Shown: positions 26,926-36,546, counted from the first letter of the stretch. The stretch: 64,000 bases of DNA from CAWUKT01 sp964352215 (GCA_964352215.1 CAYGRE010000004.1:62001-126000), one strand, 5' to 3'. The notes: generated from the sequence alone by a model not told the origin. Made by a program: numbers and translations.

Positions 26926-27228
26926 GACCTGCGGCCTCGCACCTCCAAACCTGCGTCTTCGCGAGCCCAAATCTACGTGCCAGGACAATTTCCCTACCCC
27001 TTATGCAAACACCCGGCTTGCCGAGTCGGAACCCCGACCTGCCACCTCCAAACCACCACCTGCCGAGCCGGAACCCCCGGCCTATCACCTCAGTTCCCCC
27101 GACCTACAAGGGTCCGGACCTGCGGCCTAAAGCCGTAGCATCCGGACCCATTAATAGATAACTTGAGGCTTGAGTCCTTCCTAAGTCACAGATTAACCAG
27201 GATCAGAATCCTGGGAATCCACATAACC

Positions 27229-27927
27229 CTATTTTTTACAGGCGAAATCACAGGTGAATTTGCACCCCGTAAAAATAGAAAACTTCATTTCAGCCTTTAC
27301 GTCTTTGACATTTCCTTTCCCACAGGCTTTGATTGCTTTGTCGGTGCAGCTGTTAATCAGATTGATGATTGTAGTTATTCCGCATAATATGATCCACGCA
27401 ATAGGTATGATGATCAGGGGAACAGCTGCGTTATAGGTCGGACGGGTTTCTAATTTCAGGTCCGAAAACAAGTCCCTTGGATCGGCTCCTTTCAAATCAA
27501 GGCGGTAGGTCATGGTGTTCTTCTTGTCCGGGAAGGAAAGTACACCTTGGATCAAGTCTTTTTCTGGATCAGGTCGAAAATAATTAAACTCGGTGTCCGG
27601 ACTATCCTTTAGGTTGAGCTTCAGCCCACTTTCCGCTCCCGACTTTTGCAAATCCCAGGATTCAACCCCTTTCAGCACTTCAACCAGGGTTTCCTCATCC
27701 GTTTCAAGGGTTACATAGTGCAGGAAGTCATTCGACTTTCCATCTTTTAGCACCATGCCTTCAGCCTTAAAAGGGAAGCCTGAAGAGAGTTCGAGGTCAA
27801 AGATAGCCCCACTAGCGTCATGGATCAGTATATGGGGAAGGTTACCCGTTGATAACCCGAGGTTTCGCAAGCCTTCGGCAAAACCTTTCGAAGCGGCAAA
27901 GATCAATTTTTCTTCATTCTTTTTCAT
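27229..27927 (-). CDS. Hypothetical protein with C-terminal TM helix and Cys-rich tail
   Basis: A 232-residue protein of unknown family. No signal peptide; residues 1-165 are soluble and mixed alpha/beta (LPHILIHDASGAIFDLELSS, YVTLETDEETLVEVLKGVE). A single hydrophobic helix spans ~168-192 (AVPLIIIPIAWIILCGITTI). The short tail holds Cys at about 194, 202, 222, 226 and 230, the last three spaced C-x3-C-x3-C (GCKFTCDFACKK). This could be a tail-anchored protein with a metal- or disulfide-binding end. It is not adjacent to any recognised partner. Confidence 0.65.
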   Translation of the reverse strand: MKKNEEKLIFAASKGFAEGLRNLGLSTGNLPHILIHDASGAIFDLELSSGFPFKAEGMVLKDGKSNDFLHYVTLETDEETLVEVLKGVESWDLQKSGAESGLKLNLKDSPDTEFNYFRPDPEKDLIQGVLSFPDKKNTMTYRLDLKGADPRDLFSDLKLETRPTYNAAVPLIIIPIAWIILCGITTIINLINSCTDKAIKACGKGNVKDVKAEMKFSIFTGCKFTCDFACKK

Positions 27928-28011
27928 AGTAAAATAATTTGATTAGCGTGTATAGATATCCCTGGCATCCCATTCGAGATGCGGGCAAAATGATTGAATA
28001 TGGTTTTGGGA

Positions 28012-28692
28012 TTAGTCCCTACACCCCTTTGTCCTTAAGGTGATAATCGCCCCTTCGACAGCCACCTCCAGATTTGACAGGCAAACTGTGGGGACCGAAA
28101 TCCTGACTTCACCGGGTGAGACTCCATTCAGTAACCGGACCGGACTGTTGAGGATTGGAATCTTAACCATTAGGAATTTGGTCTTAATCAGGAATTCATT
28201 CTTACACAGGAAAAGTTCATCTAAGGTGACCCTCCCATAGCCATAGCGACTGGGGAGGTTGGCACCAGAGTTTGCAATCGCAACGTCCGCGTACCAACTG
28301 ATCAACGATTCAATTTCGGTATGTGAGAAGGTTAACTGAGGGCAGGAAGCAGGAGGCTGATTGCGAACCGGTTTGACCAGGATTATCCCCAACCCTCCAC
28401 TGCTCGCACGAAGGTCGAACTGCTGGAAGCAGGAAGCATTAGATACCTCAGTATTATAAATAAGGGGGAGATCGTAAAGATCATCTTCGGAAAGGAAATT
28501 TCTCAGGGGAACGGCCTGGTCGCAATCGCCGTGCGAGACCGAACTTTGGTGCTCATTTCTGCTTGCACCCCGAAGGTCGGTTGAGGAGAATGCGGCCACG
28601 GAGTAAAGTCCCCAAATCAAAAAGCAAAAGATAAAAAATGGCTTGGCAACTTTCTTGAGGCCTGCATGGGATTTGGTTTGAAATTGGTACAT
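28012..28692 (-). CDS. Secreted hypothetical protein
   Basis: Starts best at ATG 28690-28692 (MYQFQTKSHAGLKKVAKPFF), with a hydrophobic signal-like stretch FFIFCFLIWGLYSVAAFS; an upstream Met at 28740 is less likely. About 226 residues. The mature part has several Cys (HGDCDQAV, NASCFQQF, PASCPQL, LFLCKNEF, TVCLSNLE, TKGCRD), which suggests disulfides and an extracytoplasmic site. No family recognised. It lies in tandem with the 27229 gene and diverges from the 28880 gene. Confidence 0.6.
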   Translation of the reverse strand: MYQFQTKSHAGLKKVAKPFFIFCFLIWGLYSVAAFSSTDLRGASRNEHQSSVSHGDCDQAVPLRNFLSEDDLYDLPLIYNTEVSNASCFQQFDLRASSGGLGIILVKPVRNQPPASCPQLTFSHTEIESLISWYADVAIANSGANLPSRYGYGRVTLDELFLCKNEFLIKTKFLMVKIPILNSPVRLLNGVSPGEVRISVPTVCLSNLEVAVEGAIITLRTKGCRD

Positions 28693-28879
28693 ATGAATTG
28701 AAATAAGTGTTAGGTGAAAGTTCTCGTGGCTGACAGCCATAGGACTACTCTAATAATACACTTCAAAATTGCCTCTAATACTCGCCTCATAGAAACCAAA
28801 AAATGAAGAAAATTTGAAGTCTGATTCTTTCTAAGTCCTACTTTCGATAAATTAAGACCTCACTCGCTTATCATTCTAA

Positions 28880-30358
28880 ATGTCTGTAAAATCGGAGCTA
28901 TTCGAATTGATCCAATCTCTCAATGGGCCGGAGAAGCGGTATTTCAGTATTTACGCCAACCAGCACAGTCCCCAAAAGCACCACCAATACCGTAGCTTAT
29001 ATGATGTACTGCACGAGATGGAAGCATACGATGAGCAAACCCTTCGAGATCATCCTTCCATCCAGCCCTTTCGCCACCAAGTCCCCTTCTACAAAAACTA
29101 CCTGAAAAAACTAATTCTCAGGAGCCTCCGTGAATTTTACCGGGACAAAACGCCGGAAATGGAACTGCGGGGAGAGTTAAGCCTGGTCGAATTACTGTAT
29201 GATCGTGGGCTCCACGGAATGGCCTTGCGCAGAGTCAGACGAATACGGGAAAAAGCCGAGAAAAAACAGTTGTATCATTTTTTGTTAGAGGCTATCCGCT
29301 GGGAGAGTCGGTTTGTCCGCATTCAACAGGCCAAAGATTTCCGTACCACTCTGAGAGACCTGACTAAAAAGTTGGAAGTCGTGACCGGTCAGCTTATGGA
29401 AGAAGTCAAATTGGAAGCCCTCTACAACCAGCTATTGTCATTTGTTTCCAACCATATATACCCCCGCAAGCAGGAAGAGTTGGATAAGATAGCTGAATTG
29501 ATACAAAACCCGATCCTGACCTCCCCCGATCCCCCCAAGGGAAAAAAAGCCAAAGTCTATTTCTTCTTATGTAAAGTCTATAGCAGTCAACTCTTATCGG
29601 ATCATACCGGGGTAGTTTCCTGGTATGAGCAACTGTTGAATTTGCTGTCGGATCCTCCCCCCTCGGGAGAGAAGGAAGAAGAGCTTTACCTGAAAACCTT
29701 GCTTGGGTTTCTGGATGGTCTGTTGAATACTCAGGATTTTAACCGGTTCCTCCAATATCGGGGCCGCCTCCGCCAAACAATTTCCGACTCCCCCGCAATC
29801 AAAGCCATGGTATTTAAATCATGGGTTCATCTCCAGATCAGATATTGCCTGAATTCTGAAAAATATCAGGAAACGGGTGCATTGGATGAAGAGGTTAGGC
29901 ATGGATTTGAAAAATATACCGGATATATCTCCCTTCCAACCCGACTGTCATTTGCTTTTAATCTACAGGTTATTGGGTTATTGGCCGGGGAATACCGCCT
30001 GGCACTACGCTGGACCAATTATATCCTGAACCATTCGGAAAAGGAATCCAGGGAGGATATCCTTACTGCAAGCCTGGTCTTCAATTCCATCCTGCACTTT
30101 GAACTCGGAAACTATGATCATGTCGCCAGCAGGGTCAGAAATTCACAACGGACCATCAAGACCAGGAAATACGATATGAATTTTGAGCAGATCGTATTGC
30201 GGGCTCTCCACCAAATAGTGAATTCCGGGCCGGATCAGCAGCGAAGACTCTTCACCGAACTGGATGAGGATCTTAGTCACCTTGTGGAGCAGAATCAGGG
30301 GGATATCGTTGGGATCAAAGAGGTTCTATTGTGGATCAGGAACCATAAAACAGGCTGA
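28880..30358 (+). CDS. Helical-repeat cytoplasmic protein of unknown function
   Basis: A 492-residue all-helical protein with no signal or membrane segment. It begins MSVKSELFELIQSLNGPEKR and has repeated amphipathic helices rich in Tyr, Leu, Arg (YKNYLKKLILRSLREFYRD, GMALRRVRRIREKAEKKQLY, YRLALRWTNYILNHSEKES), as in TPR-like solenoids. Proteins starting with this N-terminus seem common and multi-copy in Saprospiraceae-type genomes (recollection, not checked). A protein-protein scaffold role is the best guess. Confidence 0.75.
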   Translation: MSVKSELFELIQSLNGPEKRYFSIYANQHSPQKHHQYRSLYDVLHEMEAYDEQTLRDHPSIQPFRHQVPFYKNYLKKLILRSLREFYRDKTPEMELRGELSLVELLYDRGLHGMALRRVRRIREKAEKKQLYHFLLEAIRWESRFVRIQQAKDFRTTLRDLTKKLEVVTGQLMEEVKLEALYNQLLSFVSNHIYPRKQEELDKIAELIQNPILTSPDPPKGKKAKVYFFLCKVYSSQLLSDHTGVVSWYEQLLNLLSDPPPSGEKEEELYLKTLLGFLDGLLNTQDFNRFLQYRGRLRQTISDSPAIKAMVFKSWVHLQIRYCLNSEKYQETGALDEEVRHGFEKYTGYISLPTRLSFAFNLQVIGLLAGEYRLALRWTNYILNHSEKESREDILTASLVFNSILHFELGNYDHVASRVRNSQRTIKTRKYDMNFEQIVLRALHQIVNSGPDQQRRLFTELDEDLSHLVEQNQGDIVGIKEVLLWIRNHKTG

Positions 30359-30407
30359 ATCAGACTGGCCCCATTTCTCGAATTGGCTATTGCAACCTTT
30401 TACCCCC

Positions 30408-31166
30408 CTACCCCTTGTACAAGGTCCTGGAATCCGCCTGTGCGGTACAAGTCAGCAAGATGTCATTGATGCAGACATGCGGCGGCTGACTCGCGGCCCA
30501 ATAGATGGACTCGGCGATGTCCTTGGCAACCAGGGGTTCGTAATTCTGGTAGACGGACTCTGCCTTGGCTTCATCCCCTTTGAACCGGACCACGGAAAAC
30601 TCGGTCTCCACCAGGCCTGGGCTGATCGAAGTCACACGGATTTTATAGGGGAGCAGGTCAATACGCATGGAACGTGAGATCGCTTCCACAGCAAACTTAC
30701 TGGCACAATAGACGCTCCCTCCGGCATAGACTTCACGTCCTGCAATCGATCCAATATTGATGATATGCCCATGCTGGCGTTCGATCATGCCGGGCATGAT
30801 CATCCGGCTCATATAGAGGAGCCCTTTGACATTGGTGTCGATCATGACATCCCAGTCGTCGGGGTCGTTGTCCTGGATCGCGGACTTATCGAGAGCGAGT
30901 CCGGCATTGTTGAGCAGGAGATCGATGCGTCGCCATTCTTCGGGAAGGGATTCCCAGGCCCCTTCCACCGCGGTGCGATGGCGGATGTCAAACTCCAGGG
31001 TATGGGTCCGCACCCCGAACTCATTATTCAATTTATCCGCCAGCGCCGCGAGCCGATCTCCCCGACGGCCAGTCAGTACAAGATTCCACCCGTTCTCAGC
31101 GAATTTGATGGCAGAGGCTTCTCCAATCCCCGCAGTTGCTCCAGTGATAAAGACAATTTGATCCAT
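30408..31166 (-). CDS. Short-chain dehydrogenase/reductase (SDR), YdfG-like
   Basis: A 252-residue NAD(P)-dependent oxidoreductase. Start at ATG 31164-31166 (MDQIVFITGATAGIGEASAI), giving the TGxxxGxG cofactor motif; the longer frame to 31265 crosses the divergent thioesterase start. Other motifs: LTGRRGDRL (Arg suggests NADP(H)), NNAGLA, catalytic Ser in NIGSIAGR and YxxxK in VYCASKFAVE. Length and motifs match YdfG-like enzymes, which oxidise 3-hydroxy acids such as serine or reduce carbonyls. Divergent from the thioesterase with a 40-bp intergenic gap. Confidence 0.93.
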   Translation of the reverse strand: MDQIVFITGATAGIGEASAIKFAENGWNLVLTGRRGDRLAALADKLNNEFGVRTHTLEFDIRHRTAVEGAWESLPEEWRRIDLLLNNAGLALDKSAIQDNDPDDWDVMIDTNVKGLLYMSRMIMPGMIERQHGHIINIGSIAGREVYAGGSVYCASKFAVEAISRSMRIDLLPYKIRVTSISPGLVETEFSVVRFKGDEAKAESVYQNYEPLVAKDIAESIYWAASQPPHVCINDILLTCTAQADSRTLYKG

Positions 31167-31206
31167 GCAAAGTGGTTTTGGGAGCAAAAATAGATATTTT
31201 CGCAGC

Positions 31207-31632
31207 ATGTCAATCTGGTTTTCTGATTTTGAGCTTGAAGAGGTCGCCAAGGGGATGCGGATCAATATGGTCGCCTACCTTGGCATTGAGATCACCGATT
31301 TAGGAGAGGATTATCTGGCCGGGACCATGCCCGTGGATCACCGGACCCAGCAACCCTTCGGCATTCTGCATGGGGGAGCGTCCTGTGTATTGGCCGAAAC
31401 CCTGGGGAGCATCGCCGCGAATTTGGTGGTTGATTCAAAGGTTTCGTATTGCCTGGGACTCGATATCAATACCAATCATCTCCGTGCAGTTCGCTCTGGC
31501 ACCGTCACCGGAACGGCCCGTCCGATCCATTTGGGACGCAATACCCAGGTTTGGGAAATCAAGATCCATGATGACAAGGGGAAACTGGCCTCGATTTCAC
31601 GGTTGACCATGATGGTCATGAGTCATAAGTAA
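31207..31632 (+). CDS. Hotdog-fold thioesterase (PaaI/MenI/YbdB family)
   Basis: A 141-residue acyl-CoA thioesterase, start ATG 31207 (MSIWFSDFELEEVAKGM). The family signature is complete: TMPVDHRTQQPFGILHGGAS, with catalytic acid in VLAETLGSIAA, then LDINTNHLRAVRSGTVTGTA and QVWEIKIHDDKGKLASISRL. It most resembles DHNA-CoA hydrolases of the menaquinone pathway or PaaI-type enzymes; no men or paa genes are near, so the substrate is open. A GGGGAC-CATT-GTCCCC hairpin follows the stop. Confidence 0.92.
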   Translation: MSIWFSDFELEEVAKGMRINMVAYLGIEITDLGEDYLAGTMPVDHRTQQPFGILHGGASCVLAETLGSIAANLVVDSKVSYCLGLDINTNHLRAVRSGTVTGTARPIHLGRNTQVWEIKIHDDKGKLASISRLTMMVMSHK

Positions 31633-32259
31633 AGGGGACCATTGTCCCCGGTGTCATAACCGGAAGCCAGGGATTAAAATTCAGTAACCCGAATCAGAGT
31701 GCTAAGAGGAGACAACCAGTTTCCGACAACCAGAATTAAAGTAGGATGAAACAGACCAATCAGATGCCCTGGCTGTCGTAACCAAGACAGAAAAAGCCCA
31801 ATTACACCAAATAGATGGTATTTTCTCAGGTTCATTTCAAGTCCTCTCACGTAATCCAACCCTCAATTCTAAAAGGCTTCTTGAGCCAACTGAATCCTTG
31901 TATCACCCGACCAAGGCGCAAAAGCAGCCGCCCAAACCCTGTAATCAATCCCCTTTAGTAAGCATTGTAAATCCTTGAAGCTGGTGCATTATTGTAATGT
32001 ATCCAGTAAGCAAAACGTTCTTTCCGTTTTTAATTACTACGAAGTAGTGATTTCTCATACCACAGCGACGATTGATGCCAACCGTGGCATGCAAACCAGT
32101 TTAATTCCTCACGGAATTTCATGAAACAGCAATCCTGTCGGTTCCGCCTTGCGGAGCTGATGGGGAAGCTGTTTTTGTTTTTGGGGTATTTTCATTTCCA
32201 AATATCAATTCTGATCAGCAAAACAGCGAAGGGGGTTTCCCATCCGGATCATTCCCATC
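31633..32259. other. 627-bp intergenic region with a dispersed element
   Basis: No gene is supported. It opens with a hairpin right after the thioesterase stop (GGGGAC-CATT-GTCCCC, 31634-31649), later has ATTACTAC-GAA-GTAGTGAT (32033-32051, one G-T pair), and ends with copy A of the dispersed element (32067-32206). Two short ORFs (31674-31859 and 32121-32309) look like chance. Confidence 0.6.
32067..32206. repeat. Dispersed intergenic element, copy A
   Basis: About 140 bp closely related to 40381-40510. Shared blocks: GACG, the hairpin GCCA-ACCG-TGGC, CAAACCAGTTTAA, a second hairpin (TCCGC-CTT-GCGGA here), ATGGGG, and the end block CCAAATATC. The second hairpin is kept in copy B by different bases. 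Strand of action unknown. Confidence 0.7.
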
Positions 32260-34461
32260 TCACCGCTTGCGAAGCTTGCCCTGGCTCAGGATTCGGTCCT
32301 GAGCTGTGATTCGATATAAATAGAGACCAGTTGGCAGGTGTTGGATATTCAGAAGGTGCATCCGGTTATAATCCCAAGATTCGCAGGTAAGAAGGCGTCC
32401 GGTATGATCATAAATTTCACAGGTATGTTCTATTCCGGTGCCTGTGTCTGCTATTCTGATATAAACCAGGTCCGTAGCTGGATTTGGAAAAAGTTCGACT
32501 ATGGGCTGTTTTTGAGATGCTGTGACCTCTGTAATGACCTGAGAATTACAATCCTGCCAGATACAGCCATTGGCATCAGTAACGGTGACGCAATAGGTAC
32601 CTGGACAAAGATTGACGGCCAGGGCGGTAGTCTGGTTCCCTGCCCCGGCGTCCCACTGGTAGGTAAATGGCGGCGTGCCGCCAAAAACCAAGGCCTCGGC
32701 AGTCCCGTCGCAAGCGATTTGTTCAGGGGTGGCCTGGGTGATTCCTTGCAGAAGGGGTGGCTCCACAAGGACAAGCGTGTCATGGCCCATGCATCCCAGG
32801 CTATCGGTCACCTGCACCGAGTAAGTTCCCGGACCAAGGCCAACGATACCTGCAGTGGTCTGCCCATTGCTCCAGTTGTACTGAACCATCCCCTGTCCAT
32901 TCTGAACTGACAGAGCAAGGGCGCCGTCAGAGGCCCCATAACAGGAAATCGGCGTAACTATGCTTGCGCTTGCGCTCATTACGCAGGAGTTCAGACGCAC
33001 CAGCATCATATCCTGTTCGTAGGCTCCAAGTTGCTGATTGGAAGTCGTCGGGTCGAAATCAATAATCCCGTTGAAATAGCCAGTGAAATACAGGGCTCCT
33101 TCCGACGTAGAACTGAGACTGTAAATCTTACCGATGGCAGAAGTAGCCCCCATATTTCCTGCCCAAATAAAGGTTCCAAGGGAATCATAAACAGCCAAGT
33201 ACATGTCGTAGGATGCCCCTGCGTCCAGGTTGAAAGTTGCCGGTCCGGGATCAAAATCCTGAGTGAAACGAAATATCCCCCCTAGAATTACCCTTCCCGC
33301 AGCATCAATGGTCAAAGCACGTCCCTCGATATAGGCCGAAGGCGCCGCAACCGTTGTTGCCCAGAGGAAATCCCCTTGAGTATCGAAAGCTGACAAAAAT
33401 GCGCCTCGGGAACCAGGATCATTTGTAGTAGTTCCCGGCCCAGGATCGAAGTCAAGGTCACCACTGAACTGTCCCGAAATATAGACTTTTCCATTCTCAT
33501 CCAGTTCAAGGTCAGAAACAATCTCCGTAGAGCTACTTCCAAAACTCCTCTGCCAAAGCAAGTTCCCCAGTAAATCATACTTAGCCAGGAAAGCATCGGA
33601 AGTGCCATTCGAGATCGCGTTACTGACAGTTGCCCCAGGTGCCAAATCGACGGTCCCCTGGAAATCTCCTGCAATGGTGATCTCTCCAAAATCCCCTATC
33701 CCTATGCCTTTTACACTCGCCCATTGGTCAGACTCCAGAGCTTTGGCCCACACCAACTGCCCATTCGCGGAATAGCTCGCGATGAATCCATCTCCAACCG
33801 CGGCAGTGAGGCTCGTATTTCCAGGTCCCCCATCAAAATCAACGGTTCCCGTAAAATCGCCGGTCAATACCACTTGCCCCAAATCATTGGTCGCGAGTGC
33901 ATGGCAGCGGAGGTTGCCAGTTCCGCCAAAAGTAAATGCCCAGATAAAATTTCCGTTGCTATCGTATTTTGTCAGAAAGCCATCCCTTCCGCCATTGCTG
34001 TAGAAGATGCCACCACTGGCAAAGGAAGTAAAGTCAATGGTACCTTCGAAATAACCAGCCAGATAGACGTTTCCCGTATCATCGGTAGTCACGAAGGGTC
34101 CGGTAGGTCCGGGATCACCATTGTAATTGCTGATGTCGATTCCCCAGATATAATCTCCACTGCTGTTGTACTTGTTCAGAAATATATTCGCGGTTGATGA
34201 GGTACCCAGTACAGCATGGTTGGTCGTGCCGGGACCGGGATCAAAATCGGGGCTTTCCTCGAATATTCCGGAAACGAGCAGGTCGCCGTTGGCATCGACG
34301 TGGACATCATAGGCTTCCTGATCGCCAGGGCCTTCAAAAGCATGGCCCCAATCATAGTCAAAGTCGGGACTTTGGGCTCTGGCAAAGTTTATTGAAATCA
34401 AGACCAGGATGAATATCATCATCCAGGTTGGGAAACTTAGAAATGGGGGTATTGTCTTCAT
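32260..34461 (-). CDS. SBBP-repeat beta-propeller-like T9SS protein with SprB-type repeats
   Basis: A 733-residue secreted protein. A signal peptide follows a short extension (MMIFILVLISINFARAQS). Residues ~40-500 repeat a bladed motif of about 50 residues (for example GNVYLAGYFEGTIDF, GQVVLTGDFTGTVDF, GEITIAGDFQGTVDL, GKVYISGQFSGDLDF), as in SBBP/beta-propeller proteins. Two SprB-like repeats follow (CYGASDGALALSVQNGQG, CDGTAEALVFGGTPP) and a type A sorting domain ends it (VELFPNPATDLVYIRI, LPTGLYLYRI). It is expected at the cell surface. A second, related T9SS gene lies directly upstream in tandem. Confidence 0.9.
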   Translation of the reverse strand: MKTIPPFLSFPTWMMIFILVLISINFARAQSPDFDYDWGHAFEGPGDQEAYDVHVDANGDLLVSGIFEESPDFDPGPGTTNHAVLGTSSTANIFLNKYNSSGDYIWGIDISNYNGDPGPTGPFVTTDDTGNVYLAGYFEGTIDFTSFASGGIFYSNGGRDGFLTKYDSNGNFIWAFTFGGTGNLRCHALATNDLGQVVLTGDFTGTVDFDGGPGNTSLTAAVGDGFIASYSANGQLVWAKALESDQWASVKGIGIGDFGEITIAGDFQGTVDLAPGATVSNAISNGTSDAFLAKYDLLGNLLWQRSFGSSSTEIVSDLELDENGKVYISGQFSGDLDFDPGPGTTTNDPGSRGAFLSAFDTQGDFLWATTVAAPSAYIEGRALTIDAAGRVILGGIFRFTQDFDPGPATFNLDAGASYDMYLAVYDSLGTFIWAGNMGATSAIGKIYSLSSTSEGALYFTGYFNGIIDFDPTTSNQQLGAYEQDMMLVRLNSCVMSASASIVTPISCYGASDGALALSVQNGQGMVQYNWSNGQTTAGIVGLGPGTYSVQVTDSLGCMGHDTLVLVEPPLLQGITQATPEQIACDGTAEALVFGGTPPFTYQWDAGAGNQTTALAVNLCPGTYCVTVTDANGCIWQDCNSQVITEVTASQKQPIVELFPNPATDLVYIRIADTGTGIEHTCEIYDHTGRLLTCESWDYNRMHLLNIQHLPTGLYLYRITAQDRILSQGKLRKR

Positions 34462-34481
34462 AATAGATAGCTGAAAATTTG

Positions 34482-36491
34482 TTATCTCTTGAGGAGTCTC
34501 TGTGTGAAATCAATGGCAGGGGTGCGCAGCCGGAGGAGGTATATACCGTCTGGCAGTGCCCGCAGGTCCAGGATGCCGTTGTCGTAGTTGGGTTGAACTA
34601 TCCAAGCCCTGCCCTGTGCATCCACAACCTCTATCTCAGCCCTCTCGATCCCATCAAGGGCAGGAACCCTGAAAATGCCGGGAGAAGGATTTGGGAAAAC
34701 CTGTGGACGGGGAATTTCGGGCAATATGGCCCCGGTACATAAATCCACGTTGATGGTAGTCCCAGCTGAATCGAGACACCCCGCAGGGGTGGTGAAAGTA
34801 TAAGTGACGATATGCATCCCGATCCCGGATACCTGAGGGGAGAATTGATTTCCGGTTACACCAGGGCCGGAGAAGACGCCACCGACAGGACTACCGCTGA
34901 GGGTATCTGGTGGATCGTTGTCGCAAAAGGGACCGGCCCCACCAATGGAAACCGGTGGTATACTGTCAACTGAAAAGCCTAATTGAAGCGAATCAATGCA
35001 ATTCCCATCCTGGGCAATCAACCATACGGAATAGGTACCTGCTGCCGGCGCCAGTATCGCTGCATCCCGGCCAGTTCCGAAGACCACACCGTCCTTTATC
35101 CATTCAAAATTGTAATTCCCTGCCGTCGTATTGGTAAAGAATATCGAATCACCCGGGCAAAAGATGCTCCCTGAAACGATTGCTTGTGGGTTGACCTGAC
35201 AGGCAATGCTACATGCTGGTACGGTGCTGAAACCAGGATCATACCAAATCTGCGAAGGAGTCGATACAGGAGCAAATGTCTGGATCGTAGTTGATACAGA
35301 ATTCGTGGAAAGGATAATATTGGAATCCAGACTGAGGCTCAGGGGCGAGGTTTGGCACATCTCCAGTGAAGAATCGGTGCGCAGGATATGTCTTCCCCCG
35401 CTGGCCCAGACAACCCCTTGTGAATTTGCTGTGATGCGCATGTGCTCAATCCAGACAGGAAGGCCTCCCATTTGCAATTCGTGGCTGGAGAGCAACCCAC
35501 CTGTTCCATCGGTAGTTACAGTAAACATTCGGCTTTGATTTCCTGTACCCAATTCCCCCGTAAACAAGAGGTTTCCATTTAGGGCTTCCACCACGCTGAG
35601 AGCATACAAACCGTCCTGGTGTTCAAAGGCCCGGCTCCATACAGGTAAAAGACTACTGTCGAGCCGTGCAATCAGCATATTGAACTTTCCGGAGTAGGTC
35701 GTGGAATTTCCACGGAGGGCGAGAATGACATCACCGTTACTGGTTTCAGTCATTTGCGGATGTGCCCCATTGTTGTAGAAGTAGGTACGATGCGAAGTCA
35801 GATTGCCAAGGGAGTCCAGTTTACCGATCCATGCTCCTGATTGCGTGCCACCACTGTTCAGGTAACTTCCGGCAACCAGAACATCTCCATTGGAATTGCT
35901 TATAATTTCCTCCCCCAGGAGGGTGCGGTTGGTAAGACCTATCCTTCTAAACCACTGCATATTACCGTTGAGATCAAAGAGAGCGACCCCGGCATTGGTA
36001 CTGGTGGCGATGGCAGTAAGTGCGATGTAACCAGTAGGTAAATAGGCGATCCCTCCCAGAACAGCGTCGGAGAAGCCACCGACCCTCCGGGTCCATAGCG
36101 GTGTTCCTGAACTGCTGAGACGGGACAGGGTGGCAGATTGTTCTGCGCCCCGGTACATCCAAATGATACTGCTGTCCGGCAACTCGAGACAGGCAATGCC
36201 TTCGCCATCGTAGGTTCCGGTGTAGACCTGTGGCTTAAAGGATTTCGACCACTCCACTTGCCCCTGGTCATCGAGCTTTGCCAATAAGGGACGCGAAAAA
36301 TTACCGGACAGTGAGTCTTTGTAACCAGTGATCAAGGCACCTCCATCCTGACATGCCGCGACATCGAAAATCTTAGCGAATTGGGGATCCGCAGGCCGTA
36401 GTCGAAATTGGTTTTGAGCGAATGATTGGGCCATCGGGATGGAGATCAACGCCCAAAAGAGTAGTAAAGATCCTGATAACTTCATTGTCAC
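34482..36491 (-). CDS. Secreted beta-propeller-like T9SS protein
   Basis: A 669-residue protein with a signal peptide (KLSGSLLLFWALISIPMAQS). The first ~400 residues are a propeller-like series of blades (QDGGALITGYKDS, LPTGYIALTAIATSTN, SNGDVLVAGSYLNSGGTQS, LNGNLLFTGELGTG). Ig-like modules with SIFCPGDSIFFTNTT and a gliding-type segment (FCDNDPPDTLSGSPVGG) follow, ending in a type A sorting domain (PQVFPNPSPGIFRVP, ALPDGIYLLRL, FTQRLLKR). Only 20 bp separate it from the 32260 gene, so the two form a transcription unit. Function unknown; adhesion or substrate binding is plausible. Confidence 0.88.
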   Translation of the reverse strand: MTMKLSGSLLLFWALISIPMAQSFAQNQFRLRPADPQFAKIFDVAACQDGGALITGYKDSLSGNFSRPLLAKLDDQGQVEWSKSFKPQVYTGTYDGEGIACLELPDSSIIWMYRGAEQSATLSRLSSSGTPLWTRRVGGFSDAVLGGIAYLPTGYIALTAIATSTNAGVALFDLNGNMQWFRRIGLTNRTLLGEEIISNSNGDVLVAGSYLNSGGTQSGAWIGKLDSLGNLTSHRTYFYNNGAHPQMTETSNGDVILALRGNSTTYSGKFNMLIARLDSSLLPVWSRAFEHQDGLYALSVVEALNGNLLFTGELGTGNQSRMFTVTTDGTGGLLSSHELQMGGLPVWIEHMRITANSQGVVWASGGRHILRTDSSLEMCQTSPLSLSLDSNIILSTNSVSTTIQTFAPVSTPSQIWYDPGFSTVPACSIACQVNPQAIVSGSIFCPGDSIFFTNTTAGNYNFEWIKDGVVFGTGRDAAILAPAAGTYSVWLIAQDGNCIDSLQLGFSVDSIPPVSIGGAGPFCDNDPPDTLSGSPVGGVFSGPGVTGNQFSPQVSGIGMHIVTYTFTTPAGCLDSAGTTINVDLCTGAILPEIPRPQVFPNPSPGIFRVPALDGIERAEIEVVDAQGRAWIVQPNYDNGILDLRALPDGIYLLRLRTPAIDFTQRLLKR

Positions 36492-36546
36492 CTAATGATG
36501 GTTGGTATAATAGATGAATCTCGTCCCGGGAAAGGTTTTTTAAAAT

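Larger units (their letters stand above)
25827..27228. other. 1.4-kb non-coding tract with several repeat families and an assembly gap
   Basis: No convincing gene is present. It holds three 19-bp direct repeats and their inverted copy (25930-26027), an array of 22-bp hairpin repeats broken by 100 N (26443-26851), a 44-bp double unit (26838-26925), and diverged repeat relics up to about 27130. A single frame is open from 26099 to 27130, but most of it is repeat. The 26099-26440 part has a protein-like composition (YRITREEYKDVYPSL), so a decayed gene is possible. Confidence 0.7.

Noticed and set aside
26099..27130. A 343-residue protein on the plus strand
   Set aside because: Two thirds of it is a 22-bp repeat that runs through all frames, and the 100-N gap is translated as X. 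Only 26099-26440 has protein-like composition; no start signal or family is recognised.
31674..32309. Small ORFs 31674-31859 and 32121-32309
   Set aside because: Short, without start context or family; the second overlaps the dispersed element and the 3' end of a T9SS gene.
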